From Tupaia tana (Eukaryota > Chordata > Mammalia > Scandentia > Tupaiidae), in NCBI GenBank assembly GCA_026018925.1, contig JAKSZU010000011.1:42274141-42338140 (forward strand): a DNA stretch of 64,000 bases, in the 5' to 3' direction. A program made the position numbers and the translations under genes. A model generated the notes under the pieces. That model made no database searches. It was not told the DNA's origin and worked only from the letters and a program-made list of their open reading frames with translations. Below, in pieces: positions 62,521 to 64,000 of this stretch (within the stretch, counting starts at the first letter, position 1; the number at the start of each line of letters is the position of its first letter).

Positions 62521-64000
62521 CCTTCCCAGAAGTTCCCACCCAGAGAGGGGCGTGCGGGGAGTTCCAGCTGTTTGTCAGAGGGGACGTTTTTCAGGTCTGG
62601 GACCGGGACAGCCTGCCCCGACCTGCCCTCGGGCTTGGTTCCTTCCCTCACTACCCCGCTGCCCCGCCCGGCGCTCCAGCGCACCCTCGCTGCCCCACGC
62701 GGCTGGGACACCTGCTCTCCCTGCCTCTCTCAGGCATTGCTTTCTCCACAGGCAGCCAGGGGCGGGGGCTGCGCGGTGTGAGGGGTGCACTGTCCTCAGG
62801 ACTCCGTATTTGACCTGCTCCTCTCCAGAGGGGATCAGGGAGCTTAGAAACACTCTCAGCTTCCCCTGTGTGTGTGAGCTGGATGGGCCATGGGGCAGGG
62901 AGCCAGGGCTTTCCCAGATGAGGGTGCAGGTGTCACACAGCCCTTCCTCCACCCTGTCCATACCCCTACCCCAACTTTGCAGAAGTGAAAGAGGGAAGCA
63001 GGACATGAGGGTGAGCTGGGCTGGGACCATGTGACCAGGGCTGGAGGGAAGACCCAGCGCTGGGTTCCTGCCTATTCCTTGGGGGTCTGTGCTAGCCAGC
63101 TACCAGATTAGGTTGCACAGGGAGGGGGTGTAGGCCTTCTGCAGGGCAGGGAGGAGAAGGGGTGGGGCTGGGAAATACCCCAGGGTGCCAGGCAGCAGCC
63201 TGCATGCCTTTGCTCTTGGTCAGCTCACTAAGACAGATGCCCATGGCCTTGGCAAGGCCCAGCTGCTCTTGCCACATTTTCTGGGTGCCCCAAAGGAGGT
63301 ATGGGAGCTGCCCCATTTTGGGGTCTCAGTTTGCCCCCCATCCCCACCACCACCATAATGGTAGTTTGTGGCCTGTACCAGTGCTGTGAGAGCCTCAGAA
63401 CAGTGCTGATGGGGAGGGACCATCCCCTGGGGAGAAGCAGGGATACCCCCCCTGGGGAGATGCAAGAACCCCAGGGCACCCCATACTTCCCCTTCCCACC
63501 ACCCTCCACTCTTGGTTGTACCTTCAGCTTTTCTCACTGCCCCAGCCCCGCCCCCACCCCTCCGCCATCCCATGGACGTGTTCAGGGCCCTGAGCTTGCC
63601 TTTGCCTGGCCCTTGCCCAGCCGGTACTGCGCCCCAGCCAACCCCCTGTGTTTGCGTGTAGTTTCCATAACTACTCCCGGACAGTGAAGCTGCCCAAGTT
63701 CCTCTCACCGCCCCAGATCTCAACCTCTGCCCCCTCCCGCTTCCACCCCAGCAAGAGGCCTAGAAGATTAAAAGAGGGTGACTGCTACAGGCCAGCCCCT
63801 TCCCCTGGGCTGGGCCTTAGGGGTCATCTCCCGTCCATCTCCCATCTCCCCTTCCACAGGCAGTGGGATTCTGTCGGGATGGAAGACTGAGGTGTTTCAG
63901 GGACTCTGAGGGACTCAGGGTCCCCCACCCACCCCCACCTGTTCTCAGAGCAGCCTGATGCCCTCAGAGATGGAGTCTGGTCCAGGCCTCTGGCTGTCTA
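62412..64000 (+). other. PPP1R9B intron 1 (partial)
   Basis: Starts with a GTAAGA donor. GC-rich at first, then ordinary unique sequence. No sequence coding the expected next residues (beginning VFSTYSN in human) is present, so exon 2 lies beyond the window. No SINE seen. Confidence 0.8.

Noticed and set aside
63650..63720. TGTAG acceptor-like site followed by a short frame, considered as PPP1R9B exon 2
   Set aside because: The translation does not resemble the residues that follow exon 1 in spinophilin, and the pyrimidine tract is poor.

Overview
The window is nuclear DNA of a placental mammal. Its four protein-coding loci are conserved in order and orientation with human 17q21.33 (read in reverse complement): COL1A1 (+, complete, 51 exons), SGCA (-, complete, 9 coding exons), the spermatid linker histone H1-9/HILS1 (+, single exon, inside the last SGCA intron, antisense to it) and the first coding exon of PPP1R9B (+, spinophilin, cut by the right edge). 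I saw no Alu, rodent B1/B2/ID, lagomorph C, ruminant Bov-tA or carnivore SINEC copies. The abundant young repeat is instead a tRNA-derived SINE that I cannot match to a named family, so I leave the mammalian order open.

Layout. 1-2241: 5' flank and promoter of COL1A1, with a TATA box, two CCAAT motifs and a TAATTA motif about 1.74 kb upstream. 2242-19465: COL1A1, including the start-codon stem-loop, introns, and a 3' UTR with two poly(A) signals. 19466-27800: intergenic, with SINEs, MIR and L2 relics. 27800-41610: SGCA on the minus strand; its 7.6-kb intron 8 holds H1-9 and about a dozen SINEs. 41610-60400: intergenic, very repeat-rich, with a broken L1 at 47.9-53.5 kb that has served as a landing pad for SINEs, and one isolated CpG-rich spot near 47.1-47.3 kb. 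60300-62500: CpG island with the PPP1R9B 5' UTR and exon 1; the rest is its intron 1.

How the genes relate. COL1A1 encodes the pro-alpha1 chain of type I collagen (bone, skin, tendon). SGCA encodes alpha-sarcoglycan of the muscle dystrophin-glycoprotein complex. H1-9 acts in spermatid chromatin. PPP1R9B targets protein phosphatase 1 to actin in dendritic spines. They are neighbours by ancestral synteny and do not form a pathway.

Gene models were built by hand from splice signals and family knowledge. The COL1A1 exons sum to 4413 nt (1470 residues plus stop). The SGCA exons sum to 1164 nt (387 residues plus stop), but only if intron 1 uses a GC donor. Points of interest are a lengthened acidic linker in COL1A1 exon 1, a missing codon in the COL1A1 C-propeptide, the GC-AG intron of SGCA, the intact H1-9 frame, and the unassigned SINE family with nested and unusual insertions.
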